From NCBI GenBank assembly GCA_963730785.1, contig CAVSTF010000003.1, positions 124,001-188,000 on the forward strand: a stretch of 64,000 nt of DNA, in the 5' to 3' direction. Of this stretch, positions 27,030-35,094 are shown one piece after another; the first letter of the stretch is position 1; each line of letters opens with the position of its first letter. This DNA comes from Bog-473 sp963730785. GTDB taxonomy: Bacteria; Actinomycetota; Acidimicrobiia; Acidimicrobiales; RAAP-2. The translations under genes were made by a program, and so were the position numbers. The notes below the pieces were generated by a model. The model had not been told where the DNA came from, made no database searches, and saw nothing but the letters and a program-made list of their open reading frames with translations.

Positions 27030-28246
27030 AGCGCCGTGCGCTCGTCTCGAAGCTGGCCACTGTCGGCGAAAGGACGCACCATGCCATCTACGGTAAACGA
27101 AGCCAGCAGCTGACCGTCTTCGGCATGCACCCGGCACTCGGCGTGTGTCATGCCAGCGCCGGCCGAAGTCGAATGGTGGTGGTAGAGCATCCACTCATCT
27201 GCTCGAATCTCCTGGTGGAAAGCCATGCTGATCGCATTGATGCCCATTGAGAGTGTGCGATGTGCTTGCGACTGGCTGACCCCGGCATGTGGCCGGAGTG
27301 CGGCCGCAATCGGCATATGGCCGGCGAACTGGGCTAACAGGCCGGCGTGAAGCGCCGGATCTTCGGGCACCTCGCGGAAGCGGACCCAGGCATCGAGCAC
27401 CGGTGGTCCGACGGGGGCGTCCGGGTCGCTGGTGTAGGCAGCGTCGACCACTCTCAGGTCACGTCCGGTGACACCCATGTCGAGGGGCTCACTCTCATAG
27501 GGTCCGGCCACATCAGGCGGCGCCACCGAGTGAGCGACGACATCAGGGGCCAAGGTACTGAGCAGGATGGTGCCGGAGGCGCAAAGTCGACCCCCCTGCA
27601 GTACCTGTACCCCGAGACCATCAAAGATCCGTCCAGCACTCAATTCGTTCAAAGTGAAAGCAAGGGGAATGGCCGCATCGGTACCACGCACGAAGATCAT
27701 GGAGGCCGACACAATGCGCCGGCCGGGCGAATGTCGGATGGCGGCCACTATGGCCTGTCCGAGCATCTGGCTGGCCTCGACCACCGGCCGCCGACCGTCC
27801 GTGTACGCCACACTGGCGAACGACAACTCCCGATCCGGGCGCAGATCGAGCATGTCAATGAGGTGGGAACTGTCGCCCCAAGTTGGAAAGCGCTTGTAGG
27901 TGATGTCGCGACCTTCAGTGTCCGGAACTCGGTCAATCACCTCAACCCGCACGAGGTCGGTATCAAAGCGCCCATGGTGGAGTGTTTGTTCGAAGCCCGG
28001 GCTTGTTGAAGTAAGGACGGCTAATACGTGGGAGGTATCGCCACTGGTTCGCCAAAGTGATGTCGAACCATCTTCGGTAGTCGACTCTCCATCCGACTCA
28101 ACAACGGACAGATCAATGTCGGACAGAGGGAAGTACAGAATCGGAGGCGTGGCCGGGCGCTCAAGGCATACGCAAGCATCCGATGCCGCAATGACTCGGT
28201 CGCCCAGCAGGGCCCGAGCGGGGTAGCGGTAAGGACCGAGGCTCAC
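27026..28246 (-). CDS. DUF427-like N-terminal domain fused to TesB-type acyl-CoA thioesterase
   Basis: A 406-residue fusion. Residues 1 to about 110 resemble a degenerate DUF427 domain (RVIAASDACVCLERPATPPILYFPLSDID) without the CPYKG signature. From about 115 a double-hotdog thioesterase follows: SFASVAYTDGRRPVVEASQMLGQAIVAAI, SASMIFVRG, HAGVSQSQAHRTLSMG and a closing ASFTVDGMVRPF. The usual TesB length is about 285, so the extra domain is real. The GTG start is two bases from the SDR stop and the stop overlaps the tandem DUF427 gene. It probably hydrolyses acyl-CoA with the neighbouring DUF427 protein as partner. Confidence 0.85.
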   Translation of the reverse strand: MSLGPYRYPARALLGDRVIAASDACVCLERPATPPILYFPLSDIDLSVVESDGESTTEDGSTSLWRTSGDTSHVLAVLTSTSPGFEQTLHHGRFDTDLVRVEVIDRVPDTEGRDITYKRFPTWGDSSHLIDMLDLRPDRELSFASVAYTDGRRPVVEASQMLGQAIVAAIRHSPGRRIVSASMIFVRGTDAAIPLAFTLNELSAGRIFDGLGVQVLQGGRLCASGTILLSTLAPDVVAHSVAPPDVAGPYESEPLDMGVTGRDLRVVDAAYTSDPDAPVGPPVLDAWVRFREVPEDPALHAGLLAQFAGHMPIAAALRPHAGVSQSQAHRTLSMGINAISMAFHQEIRADEWMLYHHHSTSAGAGMTHAECRVHAEDGQLLASFTVDGMVRPFADSGQLRDERTAL

Positions 28247-28247
28247 G

Positions 28248-29000
28248 TCACCCCGGTAGAGACGCTCGCGGCGCCACGGTGAGGGAGGGGATGCTCATGG
28301 TGCTGCCCTGTCGGATCAACCCATCGACGACGTTCACCAGGTCGTTGACATCAATGAGGGAGCCGGCGATGTATTTCTGTTCGAACCACTGCATGCCGTA
28401 GTGCGTGCGGAGCTCCACATCCCAGCTGTTGGGAAATTCGGTCATGGCATCACCCTCACCACCGGCGCAGTCACCCACCACCAGGCGGGTGAATCCGACA
28501 GTGGGGTGCTCCACCCGCCATGCCTCTACCAGTTTGTCGAGGGCAGCCTTGCTCACGGCGTAGGCGCCGAGGCCGGGCCACGGCGGTGTCAGCGATGCGC
28601 TGACCGACGACAAGAAAATGGCCACGCCACCCGACTCTGTGAGGTGAGGCACGGCGGCCGCTGTCACCAATGCCGCACCAATCACATTGGTATCGAAGAC
28701 ATTCCGCCAGGTTTCGGCATCGGTGTCCACCAAGCTGCCGAGAGGTCCGATGGCCGGCGTATAGACCAGGGCGTCGATCCCACCGAGGTGCCCGGCTGCC
28801 TCGGCAATGGCCGACTGGCACGATTCAGCATTGGTGACGTCGCAGGCCACGGCGATGGTCTCCGGCCCGGCTTCCTGGGCTGCCGCTTCGAGGCGCTCCA
28901 GGCGTCGTGCCATCAAGACGGTTCTGGCACCCCGCTGAGTCAGGCCAATCCCGATGCAGCGCCCCAAGCCGCTCGACGCGCCAACCACAACGGTTCTCAT
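28248..29000 (-). CDS. Short-chain dehydrogenase/reductase
   Basis: A 250-residue SDR with GASSGLGRCIG at the cofactor turn, an Arg-rich segment after beta-2 (MARRLERLE) that favours NADP(H), a Ser in FLSSVSASL and the YAVSK active site. The ATG at 29000 has GGGAGGG four bases upstream, which decides it over the longer frame to 29093 that would overlap the TetR gene. It lies between the TetR gene and the DUF427-thioesterase gene and is probably in the same operon as both. Confidence 0.9.
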   Translation of the reverse strand: MRTVVVGASSGLGRCIGIGLTQRGARTVLMARRLERLEAAAQEAGPETIAVACDVTNAESCQSAIAEAAGHLGGIDALVYTPAIGPLGSLVDTDAETWRNVFDTNVIGAALVTAAAVPHLTESGGVAIFLSSVSASLTPPWPGLGAYAVSKAALDKLVEAWRVEHPTVGFTRLVVGDCAGGEGDAMTEFPNSWDVELRTHYGMQWFEQKYIAGSLIDVNDLVNVVDGLIRQGSTMSIPSLTVAPRASLPG

Positions 29001-29089
29001 TGGTCCCTCCCCAGACGTGATGGCAATGATGTTAAACGAATCATGGAAATGACGTTCTCCGCCAGAAGTATCACTTTGGAGGGTGTGGA

Positions 29090-29749
29090 TCATCCCTCCC
29101 GATGGAGGAAGCCATGGAGAATCGCTTGCGTGAGTTCCTTGACGATGGCGTTTCTGGAAGGTTGCTTGGTTTCGAAGTAGGCCGACCGCAAAGCGGCCAT
29201 GCCGGCGATCATGGCCACGGTTGAGTAGGCAGCCAAGTCCGGTTGACTCGACCGCACTCCTCGCATGTGCATGCCCTCGGCGCTTATCTGCCCCAGTGCA
29301 GCCAGTGCCCGCCGGACATCGGCAATACCGGCATCAGTTATCTCCTCGACGCTCAGCGCTTCCGAGGCCAACATGGTCAGGACGAGACCCCGGTGCTCGA
29401 CAAATATGTCGTAGAGGCGCCCAACGAAGTGGCCGGCCAGCGCGTCCTCGTCCGTTTCCTCAGGGACGACGTTCTGCCAGGTGAGGCGAAAATCGTCGAC
29501 AAAGCATATGAACGGCACTACGAGGGCCTCGCGGAACAGGGCTGCCTTGGAGCCGAAATTCCGAAAGAGCAGGTGCTCAGTGACGCCGGCGGATTCTGCG
29601 ATCTCGCGGGTAGTGGTGCTTCGGTAGTCCTGGCTGGCAAAGAGCTCGCGGGCGGAATCGAGGAGGAGCGCCCTTGGGGCACCCCTTGGCCGCCGGGTGG
29701 TCGGAACCTCTGGTGTGGATTGCCTCTTGGCCGATGGTGGCTGGGGCAT
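29090..29749 (-). CDS. TetR family transcriptional regulator
   Basis: A 219-residue TetR regulator: helix-turn-helix TTREIAESAGVTEHLLFRNFGSKAALF at about residues 43-69, then a helical ligand domain. It is divergent from the small membrane peptide/AveC-like/P450 operon. A perfect inverted repeat, AGATAGT-N4-ACTATCT, lies 43 bases upstream of its ATG. The regulator probably controls itself, the SDR/thioesterase/DUF427 genes downstream, and the divergent operon. Confidence 0.92.
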   Translation of the reverse strand: MPQPPSAKRQSTPEVPTTRRPRGAPRALLLDSARELFASQDYRSTTTREIAESAGVTEHLLFRNFGSKAALFREALVVPFICFVDDFRLTWQNVVPEETDEDALAGHFVGRLYDIFVEHRGLVLTMLASEALSVEEITDAGIADVRRALAALGQISAEGMHMRGVRSSQPDLAAYSTVAMIAGMAALRSAYFETKQPSRNAIVKELTQAILHGFLHREG

Positions 29750-29791
29750 CTGTGTTCGCTCCTCGGACCTGGCTCAACGTTCAATGGTTAA

Positions 29792-29809
29792 GATAGTATT
29801 CACTATCTA
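29792..29809. promoter_or_regulatory. Operator-like inverted repeat AGATAGT-N4-ACTATCT
   Basis: An 18-bp inverted repeat with seven-base perfect arms in the 90-base divergent region between the TetR gene (29749) and the 38-codon gene (29840). AT-rich sequence here contrasts with the surrounding GC-rich genes. It is the most likely operator of the TetR at 29090. Confidence 0.75.
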
Positions 29810-29839
29810 AAGGGATAGACTTGCAGAGGGGGTGGGGCA

Positions 29840-29956
29840 GTGGGGGCAGTCATCATGCTGGGCACGCTTTTTGGGCTGGTCATCCTCATATTTGGCCTGG
29901 TTTTTCAGCTTGATCCTGAAGCACGGCGTTCTTCGACCCGAGGGCGTGACCGGTGA
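29840..29956 (+). CDS. Small single-pass membrane peptide (38 residues)
   Basis: A 38-codon frame starting at GTG 29840, preceded by the G-rich run GAGGGGGTGGGG. It contains one uninterrupted hydrophobic helix (MLGTLFGLVILIFGLVFQL, about residues 6-24) followed by a basic tail ARRSSTRGRDR, an N-out or N-in single-span topology with a positive cytoplasmic C-terminus being the obvious prediction. The TGA overlaps the GTG of the AveC-like gene (GTGA), so it is translationally coupled. It may be a small accessory subunit of the AveC-like protein or its P450. No known family recognised; coding status is inferred from the overlap and the hydrophobic pattern. Confidence 0.6.
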   Translation: MGAVIMLGTLFGLVILIFGLVFQLDPEARRSSTRGRDR

Positions 29957-30762
29957 GTCATGGGTTGACCCCATTGCTTGATGGAGCCATTGGTTTCGCC
30001 TATGTGGGTGGGGTCGGGTTCTTCATCGCCGGCGTGTTCATGAGCTACCGTCGTCGTCGCCTCCATCCGCTTTTGCTGGTCAGTATCGCGGCCATTTCGA
30101 TTTCATGGATCGAGGCTCCCTATGACTGGGCCATGTATGCCCAATTCGCGCCGGCCATTCCTCGCATGCCGTCTTGGTGGCCATTGAACATGACGTGGCA
30201 CGGGCTTCCGGCGTCAGTGCCCCCTGGCTACATCTCATACTTCGTGACACCGGCCTTGGCTGGGGCAGCGCTCGGTCGACGGTTGTGCGCCCGTTTCCGC
30301 TGGCGTCGGCCAGTGACCCTGCTCGGGACCGGGCTCGTCGTCGGCTTCGTCTGGGCCCTCCTCTTCAACGGGATCCTGGGGGCCCGACTCGGCGTGTTCT
30401 ATTACGGCCGTGTTATCCCCGGGCTGGCACTGTGGCAAGGGACGAAACATCAGTACCCGCTCTATGACGCACTGGCGATGGGCGTAATGATGATGGTGTT
30501 CGCCTACCTACTTGGGCGAACGGATCCCGAAGGCCGCTCAGTCATTGAAGCGTGGGCCGAAGCAAGATCGTCGACCCGTCTGGGTGCCACCTCCCTTTCC
30601 ATTCTTGGCGTCGTTGTCATCGCAAATCTGCTCTACGGCGCAGTTTTTGCACCGCATCTGGTGACGAAGCTCCAGGGACGGGTGACGGCAGGTCCGACGG
30701 CCTCGTTGTTCCAACGCGTGCCCAATCAGCCCCTGCAGGGCGCCGACAACACGGCTCACTGA
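29953..30762 (+). CDS. AveC-like (spirocyclase family) membrane protein
   Basis: A 269-residue membrane protein with about seven hydrophobic segments. It resembles the AveC/spirocyclase-like family: EAPYDWAMYAQFAP, the Trp-rich PSWWPLNMTWHG loop, FFVTPALAGAALGRRL-type helices and a conserved GLALWQGTKHQYPLYDAL loop. AveC itself acts as a dehydratase/spirocyclase in avermectin formation; most homologues in actinobacteria are uncharacterised and sit next to P450s. Start is GTG 29953, overlapping the small gene; the ATG at 29960 is out of frame. The P450 follows after 16 bases. A second homologue is at 40155, also before a P450. Confidence 0.78.
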   Translation: MSHGLTPLLDGAIGFAYVGGVGFFIAGVFMSYRRRRLHPLLLVSIAAISISWIEAPYDWAMYAQFAPAIPRMPSWWPLNMTWHGLPASVPPGYISYFVTPALAGAALGRRLCARFRWRRPVTLLGTGLVVGFVWALLFNGILGARLGVFYYGRVIPGLALWQGTKHQYPLYDALAMGVMMMVFAYLLGRTDPEGRSVIEAWAEARSSTRLGATSLSILGVVVIANLLYGAVFAPHLVTKLQGRVTAGPTASLFQRVPNQPLQGADNTAH

Positions 30763-30778
30763 ACGATCGAGGACTCTC

Positions 30779-31999
30779 ATGAACCAATCCACTCCCGCTA
30801 ATGCCGTTCACTACGACCCCTATGACGTGGACATCGATGACAATCCCTATCCGACCTGGAAACGATTGAGGGACGAATCACCGCTGTACAAGAACGACAA
30901 ACTCAAGTTTTACGCCCTGAGTCGGTGGGACGATGTGAAGCCAGGCTTGTTGGATTGGGAGAACTACCGCTCAGGGCACGGCACCATTCTGGAGATCATC
31001 AGCGCCGGCATTGAACTCCCGCCTGGAATCCTCCTCTTCGAAGATCCACCCATCCACGATGCGCATCGAGCTCTACTCTCACGAGTCTTTACGCCGAAGA
31101 AAATGCTCGACCTTGAACCTCTCGTCCGTAGCTACTGCGTCAGCGCACTCGATGCGTTGATTGGGCGTGACGAGTTCGACATCATCGGCGAATTGGGCGT
31201 CGAAGTACCCCTGCGGACCATCGGCTTCCTGTTTGGCATTCCGGAGGCCGATCTTCTCGCCTACCGGCAGCAAACCGACGAACAAATTTCAACCGACGGA
31301 ACGCCGATAGAGATTGATAAGTCTTCGATCAATGATGTCCTCTCGGTGCTGGCCGACTACGTCGAGTGGCGTTCTCAGAATCCGTCCGATGACCTTATGA
31401 CCCAATTGCTCAACGCCGAGGTCGAGGAGCCGGACGGCACACGCCGCTCGCTCACTCGAGACGAGGTGGTCATTTTCGCCAGCATGGTGGCCGGCGCCGG
31501 CAATGAGACGGCCACGCGTCTCATCGGCTTCACCATGCAACTCTTGGCGCAAAATCCGGAACAGCGCCGCCTCCTGGTGGACAACCCACCGCTGATTCCG
31601 AATGCCATTGAGGAGATTCTTCGCCTCGAGTCACCGTCACCGGTGCAAGCTCGGTACGTGGAGCGAGATATGGAGGTGCACGGGACGATCGTGCCGGAGG
31701 GATCGACAATGCTCCTTCTCAACGGGGCGGCCAATCGGGATGAGCGCCATTTCACAAATCCCGATCAGTTTGATGTCCACCGCAATGAGGGATCCCATCT
31801 CGCTTTCGGCTTCGGGCTCCACTTCTGTTTAGGGGCTGCCTTGGCCCGCCTGGAGGGGAGGGTCGCCCTGGAGGAGATCCTGCAACGTTGGCCGGCGTGG
31901 GAGGTCGACGTCGATCAAGGGAAAATGGCCCATACGGCCAGCGTGCGTGGGTGGGGGTACCTCCCAGTGCACCCCGATAGGAGGAACCACCGTGACTGA
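30779..31999 (+). CDS. Cytochrome P450
   Basis: A 406-residue P450: oxygen-activation motif AGAGNET at 239-244 or so, ExxR in EEILRLESP, and haem loop FGFGLHFCLG with Cys350 as the ligand. It is the closest relative in the window of the P450 at 5485 (shared N-terminal half pattern NPYP-W, RDE-PLY, ALSRW/F and LPPGI), which suggests duplication of one P450 with different neighbours. It is coupled by 8 bases of overlap to the SDR that follows and lies after the AveC-like gene. No redox partner is encoded nearby. Confidence 0.95.
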   Translation: MNQSTPANAVHYDPYDVDIDDNPYPTWKRLRDESPLYKNDKLKFYALSRWDDVKPGLLDWENYRSGHGTILEIISAGIELPPGILLFEDPPIHDAHRALLSRVFTPKKMLDLEPLVRSYCVSALDALIGRDEFDIIGELGVEVPLRTIGFLFGIPEADLLAYRQQTDEQISTDGTPIEIDKSSINDVLSVLADYVEWRSQNPSDDLMTQLLNAEVEEPDGTRRSLTRDEVVIFASMVAGAGNETATRLIGFTMQLLAQNPEQRRLLVDNPPLIPNAIEEILRLESPSPVQARYVERDMEVHGTIVPEGSTMLLLNGAANRDERHFTNPDQFDVHRNEGSHLAFGFGLHFCLGAALARLEGRVALEEILQRWPAWEVDVDQGKMAHTASVRGWGYLPVHPDRRNHRD

Positions 32000-32867
32000 T
32001 CCAACGACTTTGGACACGACGCCGTCGCCAAGCGTCGTCATCACCGGCGCCTCCCGAGGACTCGGGTTGGCCACAGCGTCCTACCTCCATCGTAAGGGTT
32101 GGACCGTCCTGGCTGCGATGAGGAATCCGGAGGTCGGTCTCCAGAGCTTGAAGGAACATTTGGGTGCGGCGTATGACCCCAGCAGGCTGGTCGGGATCCG
32201 ACTTGATCTTGAGGATGCCGACTCCATCCAATCCGCAATTGCCGACATCCTTGAGTCGGTAGGTGCTCCCGATGGAGTCGTACACAACGCGGGACTGGCC
32301 GGCGCTGGGGCGGTCGAGGAAATGCCGATCGAGGTGGTGCGGCAGATATTTACCACCAATCTTTTCGGACCCATCAGCCTGACCAAGGGACTTCTCTCCA
32401 GCATGCGGGAGGCAGGTCGGGGCCGAATCGTGGTCGTGTCAAGCCACGTGGCGGTAAGCGGCATGGCGGCGGTGAGCGCGTATGCGGCCAGCAAGAGCGC
32501 GCTCGAACGATGGGCGGAGTCGTTGTCGATGGAAATCACGCCGTTCGGCCTCGGCGTCAGTGTGCTTGTCACCGGGACCTTCAAGACCGACATCCTTGAA
32601 CTTACGAGTTCGTACAAAGACGAATCCGGCCCGTATGCCGCGCTCCATGCTCCACTCGAGTCAATGGGTGAAAAAATGCTGAAGATCGCTCGTAATCCAG
32701 ACCGGTTTCCGCCCATGGTGGAGCGTGCCCTGGAGGATACGAAGTCATTCACCCGTCACGCGGCCGGTCCAGACGCCGTGGCCATGGTCTACGGCGGCCG
32801 CCTAATTCCGACGCGCTGGATCCACGCGATCACATCGCGAGTGCTTCGTCTGCCGAGGGCCAACTAG
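31992..32867 (+). CDS. Short-chain dehydrogenase/reductase
   Basis: A 291-residue SDR: ITGASRGLGLATA at the cofactor site, MRNPEVG after beta-2, VHNAGLAGAG, and YAASKSALERWAESLSMEI as the active-site Tyr-Lys region. The start is GTG 31992 with AGGAGG at 31979-31984; it overlaps the P450 stop by 8 bases. The group resembles 17-beta-hydroxysteroid-type reductases that act on ketones or alcohols of hydrophobic compounds, consistent with following a P450. It ends five bases before the luciferase-like gene. Confidence 0.9.
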   Translation: MTDPTTLDTTPSPSVVITGASRGLGLATASYLHRKGWTVLAAMRNPEVGLQSLKEHLGAAYDPSRLVGIRLDLEDADSIQSAIADILESVGAPDGVVHNAGLAGAGAVEEMPIEVVRQIFTTNLFGPISLTKGLLSSMREAGRGRIVVVSSHVAVSGMAAVSAYAASKSALERWAESLSMEITPFGLGVSVLVTGTFKTDILELTSSYKDESGPYAALHAPLESMGEKMLKIARNPDRFPPMVERALEDTKSFTRHAAGPDAVAMVYGGRLIPTRWIHAITSRVLRLPRAN

Positions 32868-32872
32868 CGCTG

Positions 32873-33838
32873 GTGTTCACGCTTCGCTTCGACATGAGGG
32901 CACCTGAGGCTGGGATACCGATCGAGGACCTCTATGCCACGGCGCTTGAGATGGCCGCCTGGGCCGAGTCGCGGGGCGCGGTCGTGGCGGTGTTATCTGA
33001 GCACCATGCCACCGAGGACCGTCATTTACCGTCGCCCATGTTGCTGGCGGCAGCGATGGCGGCTCGAACCGAGTGCCTTCCCATCCTTCTGGCGGCCACG
33101 GTGCTGCCGCTGTACGAGCCGATTCGTCTGGCCGAGGACATGGCTGTGCTCGACATCATCAGTCGGGGCAGGGTGGCTTACGTGCTCGGCGTCGGACATC
33201 GTCGGGAGGAGTACGACCACTTCGGGCTCGACTTTGCATCCCGCGGCAGCATGGCCGATGAACGCCTGGCGACGTTGATTGGACTACTGCGGGGCAAGAA
33301 TGAGACGTCCGAGAGTCGATCCCCGATCTCTCCGTCGCCAACCAGTGGCGGCCCGCAGTTGTTCATTGGTGGCGGGAGCCTGGCGGCAGCGCGACGGGCC
33401 GGTCGATTCGGCCTCGGGATCATCGCTCAGGCCTCCCCGCCTGGTTTGATTGAGGCGTACCAGCGGGCGTGCTGGGAGGCCGGCCACGAGCCGGCGTTCG
33501 TGCAGTTGCCGGTCCCAGGCGCGGCGACGGTGATGTTCGTCACCGATGAGGTGGAACGGGCCTGGGCCGAAATTGGGAGCTACCTGCTCCACGACGCCAT
33601 GACGGCGGCGTCGTACCGCCACGGGGAGGCCTCGGTGGCCAGCATTAGCACTGCGTCCACCGTTGATGAACTCCGCACCGACCCTTCGTACCAGGTGGTC
33701 TTGATAGAGGAGGCAGTTGAACTGGTTCGAGCCGGCACAATCCTCCCGCTTCTCCCGCTGTGCGGAGGGCTGCCGCCGGCAATTGCCTGGTCCTACCTTG
33801 AATGGGCCGCCCAGGCCGTTGTCCGCGCTGGCAACTGA
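32873..33838 (+). CDS. LLM class (luciferase-like) flavin or F420-dependent oxidoreductase
   Basis: A 321-residue TIM-barrel oxidoreductase of the bacterial luciferase superfamily. Landmarks are AVLSEHHATEDRHLPSPM, LPLYEPIRLAEDMAVLDIISRGRVAYVLGVGHR (core nucleotide-binding stretch), and FIGGGSLAAARRAGRFG. Actinobacterial members most often use F420, but FMN cannot be excluded. Start is GTG 32873. It lies between an SDR and the DapB-like gene in a likely operon with the upstream P450. The reaction (alkene, ketone or lactone chemistry) is unknown. Confidence 0.88.
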   Translation: MFTLRFDMRAPEAGIPIEDLYATALEMAAWAESRGAVVAVLSEHHATEDRHLPSPMLLAAAMAARTECLPILLAATVLPLYEPIRLAEDMAVLDIISRGRVAYVLGVGHRREEYDHFGLDFASRGSMADERLATLIGLLRGKNETSESRSPISPSPTSGGPQLFIGGGSLAAARRAGRFGLGIIAQASPPGLIEAYQRACWEAGHEPAFVQLPVPGAATVMFVTDEVERAWAEIGSYLLHDAMTAASYRHGEASVASISTASTVDELRTDPSYQVVLIEEAVELVRAGTILPLLPLCGGLPPAIAWSYLEWAAQAVVRAGN

Positions 33839-33858
33839 TCCGACGACGAAAGGTACGT

Positions 33859-34932
33859 ATGTCAACTTCCCGTCGCAGAGTCGTCGTCTGGTCGACCGGC
33901 GGGGTCGGCTCGAACGCCATTCGAGCCATCGCCCGCCGACCCGACCTCGAGCTGGTCGGAGTGTGGGTCTACGCGCTCGAAAAGGTGGGACGCGACGCCG
34001 GTGAGCTCGTGGGTATCGAACCGCTCGGTGTGCGGGCGACCAATGATGTCGACTCCCTAGTCGCGTTGGCGCCCGACTGCGTCGTGTACGCCGCCAGCGG
34101 CCCCGAGCGTGGTGCCGGGGCCGTGCCCGACTATGAACGACTCCTGGCGGCTGGCATCAATGTCGTCACAACCACTTCGACGGAGCTGGTGCACCCGCCA
34201 TCGGCCGATGGGGCGATCCGGGAGCGGCTCACGAGTGCAGCGCTGCTGGGTGGTTCCTCGCTCTATGCATCAGGGATTTTTCCCGGGTTCGCATCCGATG
34301 GACTGGCTCTCCTGTTGGCCACTCAGTCCCGCAGTATCAGGACTATCCGATTGACTGAAGTCTCGCTGAACGACCACTATCCGGTAGCCGACGTGATGAT
34401 GGATGGACTTGGATTTGCGCGCGACTTGTCTTTCGAACCCTTCATTGCCTTGGAAGGGATCATTCCGATGATTTGGCGGGCCCCGATCGAACTCATTGCG
34501 AACGGCCTCGGCGTCAAGCTCGACGAGATTCGTGGGCGACTGGAGCGCCAGCTCACTGATCATGAAATCGACGTTGCCTTTGGCACCGTCCCCGTCGGGA
34601 CCGTCGGCGCCGTCCGGACCATTGCTTCAGGCATGATCGGGGAACGGGAGGTTATTGTGGTCGATCACGTCATTCGTATGGCACGCGACGTCGCACCCGA
34701 CTGGCCGAGCTCCGAAAATGACGCCACCTACCTCATTGAGATCGACGGCGATCCTCCCATCGAATGTCGACTGACCCTTGGGCCGTCCGATGGCCACGGT
34801 GCCGGCGAGGCGGCCATGACTGCGACCGCCATGAGAGTCGTCAATGCCGTGCCCTTTGTGGTGGAAGCTTCCCCCGGACTCCTGAGTTCCCTCGATCTGC
34901 CCGTCACCGTGCCCCGACACGCCTTCGACTGA
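33859..34932 (+). CDS. Dihydrodipicolinate reductase N-terminal domain-like NAD(P)-binding protein
   Basis: A 357-residue protein beginning with a Rossmann domain, VVVWSTGGVGSNAIRAIARRPDLELVGVWVY, of the DapB-N/2,4-diaminopentanoate dehydrogenase-like type. GINVVTTTSTELVHPP and ALLGGSSLYASGIFPGFASDGL follow in the usual order, then a mostly alpha/beta C-terminal domain. ATG 33859 has GAAAGG before it. Paralogues are frequent in mycobacterial lipid and sterol clusters and have no proven reaction; they may reduce imines or ketones. It closes the 29840-34932 operon. Confidence 0.82.
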   Translation: MSTSRRRVVVWSTGGVGSNAIRAIARRPDLELVGVWVYALEKVGRDAGELVGIEPLGVRATNDVDSLVALAPDCVVYAASGPERGAGAVPDYERLLAAGINVVTTTSTELVHPPSADGAIRERLTSAALLGGSSLYASGIFPGFASDGLALLLATQSRSIRTIRLTEVSLNDHYPVADVMMDGLGFARDLSFEPFIALEGIIPMIWRAPIELIANGLGVKLDEIRGRLERQLTDHEIDVAFGTVPVGTVGAVRTIASGMIGEREVIVVDHVIRMARDVAPDWPSSENDATYLIEIDGDPPIECRLTLGPSDGHGAGEAAMTATAMRVVNAVPFVVEASPGLLSSLDLPVTVPRHAFD

Positions 34933-34947
34933 CGACCCGGTCATCCC

Positions 34948-34973
34948 CCTAACATTAGGAAACAAGCGTTAGG
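34948..34973. promoter_or_regulatory. Inverted repeat CCTAAC-N14-GTTAGG upstream of the tandem-TetR gene
   Basis: Six-base perfect arms separated by 14 bases in the 162-base gap before the tandem-TetR regulator. The embedded CCTAACATTAGG and AAGCGTTAGG could be two half operators. A two-DNA-binding-domain regulator would be expected to use an extended site of this kind. Confidence 0.4.
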
Positions 34974-35094
34974 TCCAGTAGCCTTCACTGGTTCGCCCCA
35001 GCAACCAAGAGCGAGGCCCAAGACGCCGTGAGTTCACTTTCACCTCAACCACTACAGATGGAGTGTGCAGTATTGATGGCGAAGTCCGGCCAGC

